DNA of 64,000 nucleotides. Source: Fibrobacter sp. UWH4. GTDB lineage: Bacteria > Fibrobacterota > Fibrobacteria > Fibrobacterales > Fibrobacteraceae. Below, in pieces: positions 32,797 through 41,596 of this stretch. Position 1 is the first letter of the stretch. Each line of letters begins with the position of its first letter. The notes under the pieces are model-generated. The model did no database searches and was not told the origin of the DNA. It was given only the letters and a program-made list of their open reading frames with translations. Position numbers and translations under genes: made by a program. The DNA is taken from NCBI RefSeq assembly GCF_900142475.1, contig NZ_FRAY01000001.1:1-64000 (forward strand), in the 5' to 3' direction.

Positions 32797-33645
32797 TTAT
32801 TTCCCGCCGACGGGGAATAACGCGAATTCTAGCTGGAAAACCTTATCGCTCCCTTCGTCTTCTTCGGCGAGGAGCGCGATTTCTTTGCGGAAGGCGTTGA
32901 TGCGTTCCACAATGCGTTCGTAGCCTTCTTGGCTGATGCCGAGCGTGAGTCCCGAAATGTGGCGCGTGCCCGGAGGGTCGCGGTCGATAGAGTCGGCGGC
33001 AAGCTTGAGGCATTGCTGGTGGTAGCCGCGGAGAGCAAGTTTAGAGGTCCGGTCGCCGGTAGTAATGGCGCTTTCTGTCAGGATGTATTTGCCGTTGTCG
33101 TCTTTCTTGATCAGCTGGCATTCTTCAAGCAACTTTACCGATTTTTTCGCCTCGTCGGCGGTGATATGCGGATGCACCCGCCTGGCGAGCGCTTCGAAGT
33201 CGCCGTCAAAACCGAATAGTCCGATGAGGCTACGGACGGTAAGGTGACGCCAATCCGAATACACCATGTACTGGGCGTGCCCGAGCAGGTGCTGCTTTTC
33301 GGCGAAACGGACAACCTTAAGCGTTGTCTGCATTTCTTCGAAAGCGGTGTTCCTTTCTTCGGTGGTTTCGGCTTGGTTGAACTTGACGAGCGCGACGAAG
33401 AATTCCGTTTCGTGTTTGCCGAGGCGCAGCCCCGAGGCAACTTTTGGAATGCTTTGGTTTGACAGATTCTTGTCGCCGTTCATCACGCGGCTGATAAAGT
33501 CCTTTGCCTTGAAACCGATCCTGTCCGAAAATACGCGGAGAGAAAAGGCGGGGTTAGCCTCTTTCTTTGCGTTGTAGTAATCCTTCAAGAATTCCCGGTA
33601 ATCCAGGTACTCGAAGATTTTTTTTGTCGGTTTCTTTTCGGCCAT
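32797..33645 (-). CDS. TIGR02147-family regulator-like protein (second copy)
   Basis: A 282-residue protein paralogous to 29665-30489. 'IFEYLDYREFLKDYYNAKKE' aligns with the first copy's N-terminus, then a helix-turn-helix-like segment ('FSLRVFSDRIGFKAKDFISRVMNGDK') and a DUF4423-like region ending LEFALFPVGGK. It converges on the metalloprotease (49 bp between stops) and is divergent from the pectate lyase (151 bp between starts). Unlike the first copy it has no lipoprotein partner downstream. Minus-strand TACATTTA at 33657-33650, 4 nt before the ATG, resembles the local -10 element, so the mRNA may be nearly leaderless. Role as a regulator of the lyase is inferred from position. Confidence 0.85.
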   Translation of the reverse strand: MAEKKPTKKIFEYLDYREFLKDYYNAKKEANPAFSLRVFSDRIGFKAKDFISRVMNGDKNLSNQSIPKVASGLRLGKHETEFFVALVKFNQAETTEERNTAFEEMQTTLKVVRFAEKQHLLGHAQYMVYSDWRHLTVRSLIGLFGFDGDFEALARRVHPHITADEAKKSVKLLEECQLIKKDDNGKYILTESAITTGDRTSKLALRGYHQQCLKLAADSIDRDPPGTRHISGLTLGISQEGYERIVERINAFRKEIALLAEEDEGSDKVFQLEFALFPVGGK

Positions 33646-33697
33646 GCTTTAAATGTAAGAAAATTATCTACTTGAAAGTATTCCTTTAATGTTTTCC

Positions 33698-33715
33698 CGT
33701 TGTCCAGGAACAACG
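33698..33715. promoter_or_regulatory. Inverted repeat between regulator and lyase (candidate operator)
   Basis: CGTTGT (33698-33703) and ACAACG (33710-33715) flank CCAGGA, midway in the 151-bp divergent gap. The symmetry would suit a dimeric regulator such as the adjacent TIGR02147 protein. A second half-site-like GGTTGTC lies at about 33730. Confidence 0.45.
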
Positions 33716-33796
33716 CAAAATGTGACGGTTGTCAAAAATAGCTTTGAAAAGATTGATGCGAAATTTAGATTATGGACACAAAAAGGGTGTACAGAT

Positions 33797-36382
33797 ATGA
33801 AAGATATGGGAAAAATGTTTGGTCGCTTCGCCTTGGTGGGCGTTGTCTCAATTTTAGGAATTTCTGCAGTGCAGGCCGCTGTTCCGGTGAGCGAAGTGGT
33901 GAGTCTGCCGACGGATGCTGCTTATGGCGGCGGCGACAAGGTGGGTTCGCAGCTGGTGGCCGCGACGTACAACGCGGGCGAGGGTCCGGGCATCTGGATT
34001 GTGGCCGATGGCGGCTACAGGCTCTACCACAATGGCGCGCTCCTTGCCGAAGACAACCAGGCGGGTCGTGTGCGTTTTGTTCCGATGACCTTCCTCCCTG
34101 GCGAGAACGCGATTTCGGTCGTGGGCGTGAACGGCCAGGGTGCTCCCGGTGTCATGGTGCAGATTGATGACCTCGACAAGTCCTACTATTCCGGCAGCGG
34201 CTGGAAGGCCAAACCGACCGTCGGCAACAACTCCTGGAAAAACAAGGGCCGCGACCTTAGCCAGTGGGGCGGTGCTACGACTTTGAACTATGCGAGCAAC
34301 AAGCTCCCGAGCGGGGCGGCCCTTACGGGATTTGCCGCGAATACGCAGGCCAAGTGGATCTGGAGCGGTGCAGAAACCGACCCGACGGCCGTACTGCTTT
34401 TCACATTCAACGTGAAGGCCGAAGGTTTCGGCGCCAATACCACCGGCGGCGATGCGGGTAACATCGTGGTGGCAAGCGACTCGGCAACCATCCGCAAGTA
34501 CCTGCAGAGTAACGATGCCGTGACGATTCTTGTGCCCGAAGGTACTTACGATTTTAGGCAGATGCGCAATGCGGTAACCGAGGCGAACAAGCAGGGGCGT
34601 ACCTGGTGCCGCACGACATGCAGCGAGAAGAACCGCGTGACGGGCAAGACGAACAAGTTCTACCGCATCGCCTTTGAGAAAAACAGTTGCGCGAGCCTCG
34701 GCGAATCCGGACTCGAAATCGTGAAGGAGTCGGATAATCTGCAGGCGTGGAGCAACTGGATTACCACCAAGCCCAACAAGAGTCTTGTGGGCATGGGCCG
34801 CGGTGCGAACCTGCGTGGAGCTTCCATCGTGGTGCGTAGTTATGAAGGGTCCGGAAACCACATCTATCGCAACCTCGCCATTTACGACGTAAACCCGCAC
34901 TTGATCGAGGGCGGCGACGGCCTCGAGACGGTGGGCTCCGCATCGAACCACGTGAAAAAGTTTTGGGCAGACCACATCAGCTACAAATGGATCAGTGACG
35001 GCATGGACATGGAATTCGTGGACGACGCCACTATCAGTTACCTGGATTTTGACGGCGCAAACGATTTCAACTGCTGGGGTACCGACCCCTACATGGCACT
35101 TGTCGAAGATGCTCATCTGACATACGCGAACAACTACTGGCACAATACTTACGGCCGCGTGCCGAAGGTGACGGGCGAAAGCAACGGTTCGCAGGTGCAT
35201 CTGTACAACCAGTACGTGGACTACAACCGCTTCTTTATCGCAGGTGCGAACGGCCATAGCGCAAACGCGAAGGCCTACGTGCGCTACGAGAACAGCTATA
35301 TCGATAATGGCCAGGGCTATCTGGCCGAATGGGGCGACAACGGCTACGTGTACTTTAGCGGAGTCACGTTCGGGAGCGGGACAAAGCAACAGCACCGCTA
35401 CAACGGTACGGTGACGCAGGGGGTCCCGAATGCGGCGACATTCAACCCGAGCTACAGCTTTGAAAAGCGTACCGTGGCAAATCTCCCGAAAGAAATCCCG
35501 AATCTCTCGGGCGTGGGTGGCCGCTACGGCAAGATGCCCGAATACAACCAGGCTTTCGGACTGAGCAACAAGGCGGCGACGGTCTCGATGACTGCCCCTG
35601 CGTCGGGTGCGAAGTTCGAAGTGGGTGCGACGGTGACCTTGAAGGCCGACGCGAAGGACAGCGACGGTTCCGTGAAGAGTGTCGCCTTCTATGTGGGCAA
35701 TACTTTGGTCGGATCTGCGACGGCAGCCCCCTATCAGGTGGACGCGAGCGGGCTTGAACCGGGAGTGTATTCCGCGGTTGCAGTCGTGACGGACAATTCG
35801 GGCCTTTCGCAGATGTCTTCGTTCGTGACTTTCTCTGTCGAAGGGACTGCCTATCCTGAAGTCGTGAAGTGCGGAGCCGGTTCCAGCAGCCAGAGCATCA
35901 ATCTGGGCGAACCGATTGTAGATTTCTGCTACACCTGGAGCGGCGCCGAGACGGTCGTGCCCCAAGGCTTCCCGGCGGGTGTTACGACTAGCATCGACAA
36001 GGAAAACCGCAAGATTTCTATCAGCGGCACTCCCACTGCGGCGGGCGAGTTCGCCTTTACCGTCACGGCAACCAACAACGATTCGACCTTTGTCAAGAGC
36101 GGCCGCATCGTGGTGACGGACCCGAATGCTCCCGAATCATCTTCGAGTACTGAACTGGAGTCTTCTTCGGGCGAAGTTATTGAATCCAGCAGCGGAACGA
36201 CTTCGATTGCGCAACGCATAAACCTGTCAACTGAAGCCGAAACGGGTTTCTACCGTATCTTTGATATGCAGGGCCGTCCGCTGTTTGCTGGCGAACGCAA
36301 ACCGGCAAGGATGCCTGCTGCTCGCGTGATGGTGGTGGAGTATACGAAAAACGGCGCAGTGAAGCGCCGCTACATACAGTAG
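33797..36382 (+). CDS. Secreted PL1-type pectate lyase with Ig-like modules
   Basis: An exported 861-residue polysaccharide lyase that probably cleaves pectin by beta-elimination. A signal peptide (ending VQA) is followed by a ~120-residue N-terminal beta region, then the PL1 beta-helix from about residue 240. FWADHISYKWISDGMDMEF near 389-407 matches the family 'vWvDHxxxxxxxDGxxD' calcium-site segment, and 'GRVPKV' near 453 holds the position of the conserved Arg. After the lyase come a bacterial Ig-like domain ('VSMTAPASGAKFEVGATVTL'), a second Ig-like unit, a Ser-rich linker (near 775-800) and a C-terminal sorting-like strand ending VKRRYIQ. The start at 33797 gives the signal peptide; the open frame runs 108 bp further upstream. 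Divergent from the TIGR02147 gene. Confidence 0.88.
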   Translation: MKDMGKMFGRFALVGVVSILGISAVQAAVPVSEVVSLPTDAAYGGGDKVGSQLVAATYNAGEGPGIWIVADGGYRLYHNGALLAEDNQAGRVRFVPMTFLPGENAISVVGVNGQGAPGVMVQIDDLDKSYYSGSGWKAKPTVGNNSWKNKGRDLSQWGGATTLNYASNKLPSGAALTGFAANTQAKWIWSGAETDPTAVLLFTFNVKAEGFGANTTGGDAGNIVVASDSATIRKYLQSNDAVTILVPEGTYDFRQMRNAVTEANKQGRTWCRTTCSEKNRVTGKTNKFYRIAFEKNSCASLGESGLEIVKESDNLQAWSNWITTKPNKSLVGMGRGANLRGASIVVRSYEGSGNHIYRNLAIYDVNPHLIEGGDGLETVGSASNHVKKFWADHISYKWISDGMDMEFVDDATISYLDFDGANDFNCWGTDPYMALVEDAHLTYANNYWHNTYGRVPKVTGESNGSQVHLYNQYVDYNRFFIAGANGHSANAKAYVRYENSYIDNGQGYLAEWGDNGYVYFSGVTFGSGTKQQHRYNGTVTQGVPNAATFNPSYSFEKRTVANLPKEIPNLSGVGGRYGKMPEYNQAFGLSNKAATVSMTAPASGAKFEVGATVTLKADAKDSDGSVKSVAFYVGNTLVGSATAAPYQVDASGLEPGVYSAVAVVTDNSGLSQMSSFVTFSVEGTAYPEVVKCGAGSSSQSINLGEPIVDFCYTWSGAETVVPQGFPAGVTTSIDKENRKISISGTPTAAGEFAFTVTATNNDSTFVKSGRIVVTDPNAPESSSSTELESSSGEVIESSSGTTSIAQRINLSTEAETGFYRIFDMQGRPLFAGERKPARMPAARVMVVEYTKNGAVKRRYIQ

Positions 36383-36386
36383 TATA

Positions 36387-36436
36387 GTCATTCTCGACCC
36401 TGGAGTGCGTAGCACGATAGGGGAGGGAATCCATTA
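36387..36436. repeat. Half copy of the dispersed palindromic element
   Basis: GTCATTCTCGACC is followed by a variable TGGAGTGCGTAGCACGATAG stretch and GGAGGGAATCCATTAT. It starts 4 nt after the lyase stop and runs into the stop codon of the convergent minus-strand gene. Only the left half of the element seen at 62124 is present. Confidence 0.7.
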
Positions 36437-37903
36437 TTTTCCTATACTATCTAATATTTTCTGAGCCTGTTTGGCCATCATATCATTGCCATTCATCTCG
36501 ATTACTTTTTGAAGACGCTTAACACCGTCTTCAATTTCTATTTTATTCGTAATACTTGTCTCGCCTAGAACGTAAAGGGCGCGACGGGCGAAGTTCTTGT
36601 CTTTTTCGCGCGAAAGGCCTTTCTTCAGAAGAAGGATGGCTGCCTCGGGGGAATTCTTCGCCTTGGCGATTTCGCCCCATTCCAGCCATTGGTTGCTCAT
36701 GATTTCAATGTAGAGAGTCGGGCTGGTCATCCGTTCGGCAAGTGATTTTACGAGTTCCCCGTCGACAGGGTGTTCCTGCAAAAGTTGGGTCATCGCCTGG
36801 GTCAGCTGACGCTGAGCCTGGTCGAATTGCCCGAGTTTGGCGCTTGCAAATCCGGCCTCGATGGTGGCGCGGGTTTTCGCCTTCATTTCTGCCATCGGGT
36901 TACGGCTCGCGACGCGACGTGCTCGTTCGTTGAGGGCATCCTGTTTGAGTTCTCGCTTGTTCTTGCGGCGAGTCTCAATCTTTGTCCCGGCGAAAGCTCC
37001 TGCTCCGAACAGAAGGGGCGAAAGAATGGTGACCGCCCCGAAGATTCCCGGGTTCACGAACCAGTTGATTGCCATGTCTAGGAATAGTCCCGCAAAGCAA
37101 ACTGCGGAAGTTGTCGTCGAAATCATATCCTTGCGGGGAGCAAATGCAGTTGCTCCGAGTAGAAAGGCGATGGTGAGGCTCATTCCCATGTAGCGTTCGC
37201 CATCATAGTGATCAAAGAAGCTTGTTCCCGTAAGAATCGAAACGAAGATTCCTCCGCAAAGGGTTACTCCGACCACGATTCCCCACAAGATATACCATTG
37301 CCAGCGCTTTTCCAGTTGAACGGTGGCGAAGATAAAGAATACGGCAAAAACCAGGTAGCTCCACACGCTCGGGAAAAGCATCCAGCTGGTAAGCAGGTTG
37401 CCGTATTGTTCCCTCTTGGGAACGAACGCCATATTGTAGCGGGTAAACTTGTCCGTATAGTTGTTGATCCATTTCGTCAGTTCGCGACGGAAATCCGATT
37501 CACTGGGGTAGCGCTTGTGCTCTTCGGCAAAGGCCTCTTTACCGCCCTTGATTTCCCACCATTCGCGGAAATCCTTTTTCATGATTTCGATGCGGTCTTC
37601 TACGATATAGGAAGGCTTCTGGGCGAGCGCTCTCGCTCGGAACTGTTCGAATTCCTCGTTGCGGATTTTTTCGGTGGGTTCCAGACCGACGGCCTTGAAC
37701 TGCTCGGCGCCTTCGTTATCCCACCATTTGCTGAAAGCCTTTTCAATCCCGCGTTCGTAGCGGTGTTGGTTGATATAGGGCATTGCCCCTGTGACGGCGT
37801 TGAATATCCCAAGTCCTAGAATCAGGGCGAGGACAATATAATGAACGGGCTTGAGTTGACGGAGGCCATCAAGGAACAGCTTCTTTAGTGTCGCTTTGAA
37901 CAT
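36434..37903 (-). CDS. Multi-pass membrane protein with C-terminal TPR-like region
   Basis: A 489-residue membrane protein not confidently recognised. After a cytoplasmic start and one hydrophobic segment (YIVLALILGLGIF) lies a ~130-residue charged region. Then come about five membrane segments (residues ~170-310) including 'SWMLFPSVWSYLVFAVFFIF' and 'YMGMSLTIAFLLGATAF', followed by a basic stretch and a helical, TPR-like C-terminus ('AKLGQFDQAQRQLTQAMTQL', 'EAAILLLKKGLSREKDKNFA'). The membrane region faintly recalls rhomboid proteases (a GxS in the right place, a glutamate after the N-terminal helices), but no catalytic His is evident. It overlaps a repeat element at its stop and lies 22 bp downstream of the epimerase gene, likely one operon. 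Confidence 0.7.
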   Translation of the reverse strand: MFKATLKKLFLDGLRQLKPVHYIVLALILGLGIFNAVTGAMPYINQHRYERGIEKAFSKWWDNEGAEQFKAVGLEPTEKIRNEEFEQFRARALAQKPSYIVEDRIEIMKKDFREWWEIKGGKEAFAEEHKRYPSESDFRRELTKWINNYTDKFTRYNMAFVPKREQYGNLLTSWMLFPSVWSYLVFAVFFIFATVQLEKRWQWYILWGIVVGVTLCGGIFVSILTGTSFFDHYDGERYMGMSLTIAFLLGATAFAPRKDMISTTTSAVCFAGLFLDMAINWFVNPGIFGAVTILSPLLFGAGAFAGTKIETRRKNKRELKQDALNERARRVASRNPMAEMKAKTRATIEAGFASAKLGQFDQAQRQLTQAMTQLLQEHPVDGELVKSLAERMTSPTLYIEIMSNQWLEWGEIAKAKNSPEAAILLLKKGLSREKDKNFARRALYVLGETSITNKIEIEDGVKRLQKVIEMNGNDMMAKQAQKILDSIGK

Positions 37904-37925
37904 ATCCCAAACTGATTGTTAAAAA

Positions 37926-38963
37926 TTACTTGAGCGGATTTTTGTCGCTCTTGTACCACTTCATGAATTCGGCGATGCCGTCGTGCAGGCTCCAGTGGGG
38001 CTTGTAGCCGCACTCGGTTTCGAGCTTGGTGGTATCGGCGTTGGTCTGGTACACGTCGCCGGGCTGCATGGGCAAGAAGTTCTTCTTGGCGGGCTCGCCG
38101 TAAGCGTTTTCGATTTCGGCGATAAAGTCCATGAGCTTTACGGGGTGGCTGCAACCGATGTTGTAAATCTTGTAGGGCACGTTGTTGGCGCACTTGGCGG
38201 CATCGGGCACATGGTCCAGTGTGTGGATGGTGCCTTCGGCGATGTCGTCGATGTAGGTGAAGTCGCGGATCATGTCTCCGTTGTTGAACACCTTGATGGG
38301 TTCACCCTTGGAAATGGCGCGGGCAAAGAGCATGGGCGACATGTCGGGGCGTCCCCACGGACCGTATACGGTAAAGAACCGCAGGCCCGCGACAGGCAGG
38401 TTGTAGAGTTTGCTGTAGCTGTGGGCCATGAGTTCGTTGCTCTTCTTGCTCGCGGCGTACAGGCTCACCGGATTGTCGACCTTGTCGTCTTCGCTGTAGG
38501 GCACCTTGCTGTTGAGGCCGTACACGGAGCTGGACGAGGCGAACACCAGGTACTTGACTTGGTTGTGGCGGCAGGCTTCCAGGATGTTCAGGAATCCGAC
38601 CAGGTTGCTTTGCAGGTAGGCATACGGGTTCGTTATGGAGTAGCGTACGCCTGCCTGTGCGGCGAGGTTCACGACCTTGTCGAACTTTTCTTCGGCAAAG
38701 AGCTTGTCGAGGGGCTCCTTGTCGTCGATGCCCATCTTGACGAATCGGCAATTCTTGTACTTGGTGCTTTGCACCATGGCGCCGTAGGCGAAGTTGTCGC
38801 CGGGCTGTTCGATGCCGCCTTCGCGGAGTCTGCCGTACTTGAGGCGGACATCGTAATAGTCGTTAATATTGTCGAGGCCCACCACTTCGTCGCCGCGTTC
38901 CGCGAGCATGAACATGAGCTTGGAGCCAATAAAACCAGCTGCACCTGTAACAAGAATTTTCAT
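37926..38963 (-). CDS. NAD-dependent nucleotide-sugar epimerase (UDP-glucuronate 4-epimerase-like)
   Basis: A cytoplasmic extended short-chain dehydrogenase for sugar-nucleotide interconversion, most like the UDP-glucuronate 4-epimerase (CapI/GaE) group that supplies UDP-galacturonate. The 345-residue product has the nucleotide-binding TGAAGFIG at 6-13, 'VVGLDNINDYYDVRLKYGRL' (the family hallmark after the first strand), and the catalytic YAASKKSNE near 150 with Tyr and Lys. 'TVYGPWGRPDMSPMLF' is the substrate-side loop typical of this group. It starts the operon with the 36434-37903 gene. The exact substrate is inferred from family resemblance. Confidence 0.9.
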   Translation of the reverse strand: MKILVTGAAGFIGSKLMFMLAERGDEVVGLDNINDYYDVRLKYGRLREGGIEQPGDNFAYGAMVQSTKYKNCRFVKMGIDDKEPLDKLFAEEKFDKVVNLAAQAGVRYSITNPYAYLQSNLVGFLNILEACRHNQVKYLVFASSSSVYGLNSKVPYSEDDKVDNPVSLYAASKKSNELMAHSYSKLYNLPVAGLRFFTVYGPWGRPDMSPMLFARAISKGEPIKVFNNGDMIRDFTYIDDIAEGTIHTLDHVPDAAKCANNVPYKIYNIGCSHPVKLMDFIAEIENAYGEPAKKNFLPMQPGDVYQTNADTTKLETECGYKPHWSLHDGIAEFMKWYKSDKNPLK

Positions 38964-39071
38964 GTGAGATAATATAGCAATTAGAATTTAGAGCTTAGAT
39001 TTTAGAGCTTGGATGATTCTTCTAAGTTCTACCAACTAAGCTCTACCAACTATTTTCTACCTTTATTCCCG

Positions 39072-39623
39072 ATGTCCACGGTTATCTTATTCAACAAGCC
39101 TTTCGGCGTTTTAAGCCAGTTTACGCCGGAATCGGGCCATGCGGCGCTCGACACGTTCGGGTTTCCGCCGGGTGTTTATGCGGCGGGGCGTCTGGACCAT
39201 GACAGCGAAGGCGCGCTCTTGCTGACGGATAATGGCAAGCTGATTAAGAAACTGCTGGATCCGAAGTTTGAGCACCCGCGAACCTACTTGGCGCAAGTGG
39301 ATGGTCAAATTACCGAAGAGGCGGTGCGCAAGCTTGCCAGGGGTGTCGATATCAAGGGTTATCACACCAAGCCCTGCAAGGCTGAAATGGCGGAAGAACC
39401 GGACTGGCTTTGGCCCCGTAATCCGCCGGTGCGTTTCAGGGCGAATATTCCCACCAGCTGGGTACGCCTTATGCTCATCGAAGGCAAGAACCGCCAAGTG
39501 CGTCACATGACGGCGGCGGTGGGGTTCCCGACACTTCGCCTTATCCGCGTGCAGATAGGAAAAATTCCCCTGGGTGACTTGCAACCAGGGGAATGGAAAA
39601 TTGTTACTGATAAAGTAATTTAG
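39072..39623 (+). CDS. rRNA pseudouridine synthase, RluE/RsuA type
   Basis: The enzyme isomerises a uridine in ribosomal RNA to pseudouridine. The 183-residue product lacks an S4 domain, as in RluE, and contains GRLDHDSEGALLLTDNG near 36-52, whose Asp (in RLD) is catalytic, and the second RsuA-family motif 'LIEGKNRQVRHMTAAVG' near 138-154. The ATG at 39072 is chosen because it starts the conserved STVILFNKPFG strand; the frame is open 63 bp upstream. Direct repeats (CTACCAACTA) occupy the leader. It converges on the fumarase gene with a 3-bp gap, and that gene's terminator lies inside this coding region. Confidence 0.9.
   Translation: MSTVILFNKPFGVLSQFTPESGHAALDTFGFPPGVYAAGRLDHDSEGALLLTDNGKLIKKLLDPKFEHPRTYLAQVDGQITEEAVRKLARGVDIKGYHTKPCKAEMAEEPDWLWPRNPPVRFRANIPTSWVRLMLIEGKNRQVRHMTAAVGFPTLRLIRVQIGKIPLGDLQPGEWKIVTDKVI
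39560..39594 (-). terminator. Fumarase terminator embedded in the pseudouridine synthase gene
   Basis: On the minus strand ATTCCCCTGG (39594-39585) pairs with CCAGGGGAAT (39573-39564) and is followed by TTTTTCC. The stem lies wholly inside the 3' end of the convergent gene, whose codons for PLGDLQPGEW form the same palindrome. Confidence 0.85.
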
Positions 39624-39626
39624 TTA

Positions 39627-41264
39627 CTAAATCAGTCCTTCAAAGAAGTTGTTGCCCTTGTCATCCACGAGGATGAATGCCGGGAAGTCCTTGATGGTGA
39701 TCTTGCGGATGGCTTCCATGCCGAGTTCCGGGAAGGCCACGATATCGTTGCTGAGGATGTTCTGTTCAGCGAGGATAGCTGCCGGGCCGCCGATAGAGCC
39801 GAGGAAGAATCCACCGTACTTCTTGCAGGCGTCGGTCACGTCCTGGCTGCGGTTGCCCTTCGCGACCATGATCATCGAGGCTCCCTTGCTCTGGAAGCGC
39901 ATCACGTACGGGTCCATGCGGTTGGCCGTCGTCGGGCCGAAGCTACCGGTGGGCATGCCTGCCGGAGTCTTGGCTGGGCCGGCGTAGTAAATCGGGTGGT
40001 CAGAAACAACCTTGAGCACGGTCTTTTCTTCGTCCGTGAGTTCTTCGCCGCGTTCCTGCTTGTCGAAGATTTCGGCAATCTTCGCATGGGCCATGTCGCG
40101 GGCCACGATCATCGTGCCCTTGAGGCTGAGGCGCGTCTTCACTGGGTACTTGGTGAGGTCGGCGAGCACTTCCTTCATCGGGCGGTCAAGGTCGATTTCA
40201 ACTGCCGGAGCGAGATTCACGGCATTGCCTGCCGGAATGTAGTTTTCCGGATGGTGTTCCATCTTTTCGAGCCAGAGACCGTTCTCGTCAATCTTTGCCT
40301 TGATGTTACGGTCGGCAGAGCAGCTCACGCCGATAGAAACCGGGCAGCTTGCAGCGTGGCGCGGAGCGCGAATCACGCGAACGTCGTGCACCAGGTACTT
40401 GCCGCCGAACTGGGCGCCAATGCCCGTCTTCTGGCAAATGTGCAGAACCTTTTCTTCCATTTCGAGGTCGCGGAAAATGCGGCCGCCTTCGGAACCGCTG
40501 GTCGGAATATCGTCGAGGTAGCCGCAGCTAGCGAGCTTCACCATGTGGGTGTTCATTTCGGCAGAGGTACCGCCAATCACGATCGCAAGGTGGTACGGAG
40601 GGCATGCTGCAGTACCCAAGGTCTTCACCTTTTCGGCGAGGAACTTTTCCAAGGACTTCGGGTTGAGGAGCGCCTTGGTCATGGGCCAGTAGTAAGTCTT
40701 GTTGGCAGAGCCACCGCCCTTCGCCACAAAGAGGAACTTCATCTCGGCGCCTTCTTCGGCGTGGATGTCGATCTGGGCGGGCAGGTTGCAACCGGTGTTC
40801 TTTTCTTCGTACATCGTGAGCGGAGCAATCTGGCTGTAGCGCAGGTTCTTCGTGGTGTAGGCGTTGTAGATACCTTCAGAAATGGCTTCGGCATCGTCAA
40901 AGCCCGTCCAGACCTGCTGGCCCTTGTGGGCAACGCAGATTGCGGTACCAGTGTCCTGGCAGAACGGGAGAATACCCTTTGCGGCAACGCAGGCGTTCTT
41001 GAGCATGGTGAGGGCCACAAACTTGTCGTTGTCCGAAGCTTCCGGGTCCTGCAAAATCTTTGCGACCTTGGCCGTGTGGGCCGGGCGCAGGCAGAATTCG
41101 ACTTCTTCAAAGGCGGCCTGGGCAATCTTGGTAAGCGCCTCGGGGGCGACCTTCAGAATCTTCTTGCCTTCGAATTCGGCGACGGAAACGCCGTCTTTAC
41201 CGAGATTTACGTATTCGGTAGTATCTTCACCGTGCTGGACGGTTGCTTCGTATTTGAATGCCAT
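39627..41264 (-). CDS. Class I fumarate hydratase (iron-sulfur)
   Basis: The enzyme catalyses reversible hydration of fumarate to malate. In succinate-forming anaerobes it works in the reductive direction. The 545-residue length and layout are those of the class I, [4Fe-4S] enzyme (FumA/FumB type). The Cys ligands are likely in FCQDTGTA (near 112), [20 protein letters not shown] (near 256) and [14 protein letters not shown] (near 330). The C-terminal domain '[20 protein letters not shown]' is the fumarase beta-subunit type fused to the alpha type. The ATG at 41264 is preceded by four TAGTGGT/ACCACTA heptads and no clear Shine-Dalgarno. Confidence 0.95.
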   Translation of the reverse strand: MAFKYEATVQHGEDTTEYVNLGKDGVSVAEFEGKKILKVAPEALTKIAQAAFEEVEFCLRPAHTAKVAKILQDPEASDNDKFVALTMLKNACVAAKGILPFCQDTGTAICVAHKGQQVWTGFDDAEAISEGIYNAYTTKNLRYSQIAPLTMYEEKNTGCNLPAQIDIHAEEGAEMKFLFVAKGGGSANKTYYWPMTKALLNPKSLEKFLAEKVKTLGTAACPPYHLAIVIGGTSAEMNTHMVKLASCGYLDDIPTSGSEGGRIFRDLEMEEKVLHICQKTGIGAQFGGKYLVHDVRVIRAPRHAASCPVSIGVSCSADRNIKAKIDENGLWLEKMEHHPENYIPAGNAVNLAPAVEIDLDRPMKEVLADLTKYPVKTRLSLKGTMIVARDMAHAKIAEIFDKQERGEELTDEEKTVLKVVSDHPIYYAGPAKTPAGMPTGSFGPTTANRMDPYVMRFQSKGASMIMVAKGNRSQDVTDACKKYGGFFLGSIGGPAAILAEQNILSNDIVAFPELGMEAIRKITIKDFPAFILVDDKGNNFFEGLI

Positions 41265-41271
41265 AGTGTTC

Positions 41272-41299
41272 TAGTGGTTAGTGGTTGGTGGTTAGTGGT
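41272..41299 (-). repeat. Four ACCACTA heptads in the fumarase leader
   Basis: Read on the minus strand the units are ACCACTA, ACCACCA, ACCACTA, ACCACTA, ending 8 nt before the ATG. The unit is identical to that in the fabG leader at 1431. The rest of the 332-bp gap to the next gene is A/T-rich (TTTCACATTTCACATTCCAC near 41350) and holds no other gene. Confidence 0.85.
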
Positions 41300-41596
41300 T
41301 AGGATCTAGGGACTGGAGTTAGGTGTGGGCTGTGTAATGACTAATTATAAATTTCACATTTCACATTCCACATTGATTTTACGTGTGTAATTTAAAATTT
41401 CTTGCAGTATCCGTCCTAAAAAAGCTGCCTGAATGGAGTACTTTTACCCCTGACGGTGTACGAAAAAATTGCAAAATGCCGACGAAAAGACGAAAATGGC
41501 GGACAATTTGAACTTTTTTTATAAAAAACTTGGCGAACGGCCGAAATTTGTACTATTTTTTACAACGTGAAAGTTTAAAATCTAGTGAGGAATACT

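Noticed and set aside
33854-35965. A 703-codon minus-strand frame opposite the pectate lyase.
   Set aside because: Shadow of a clear PL1-type gene.
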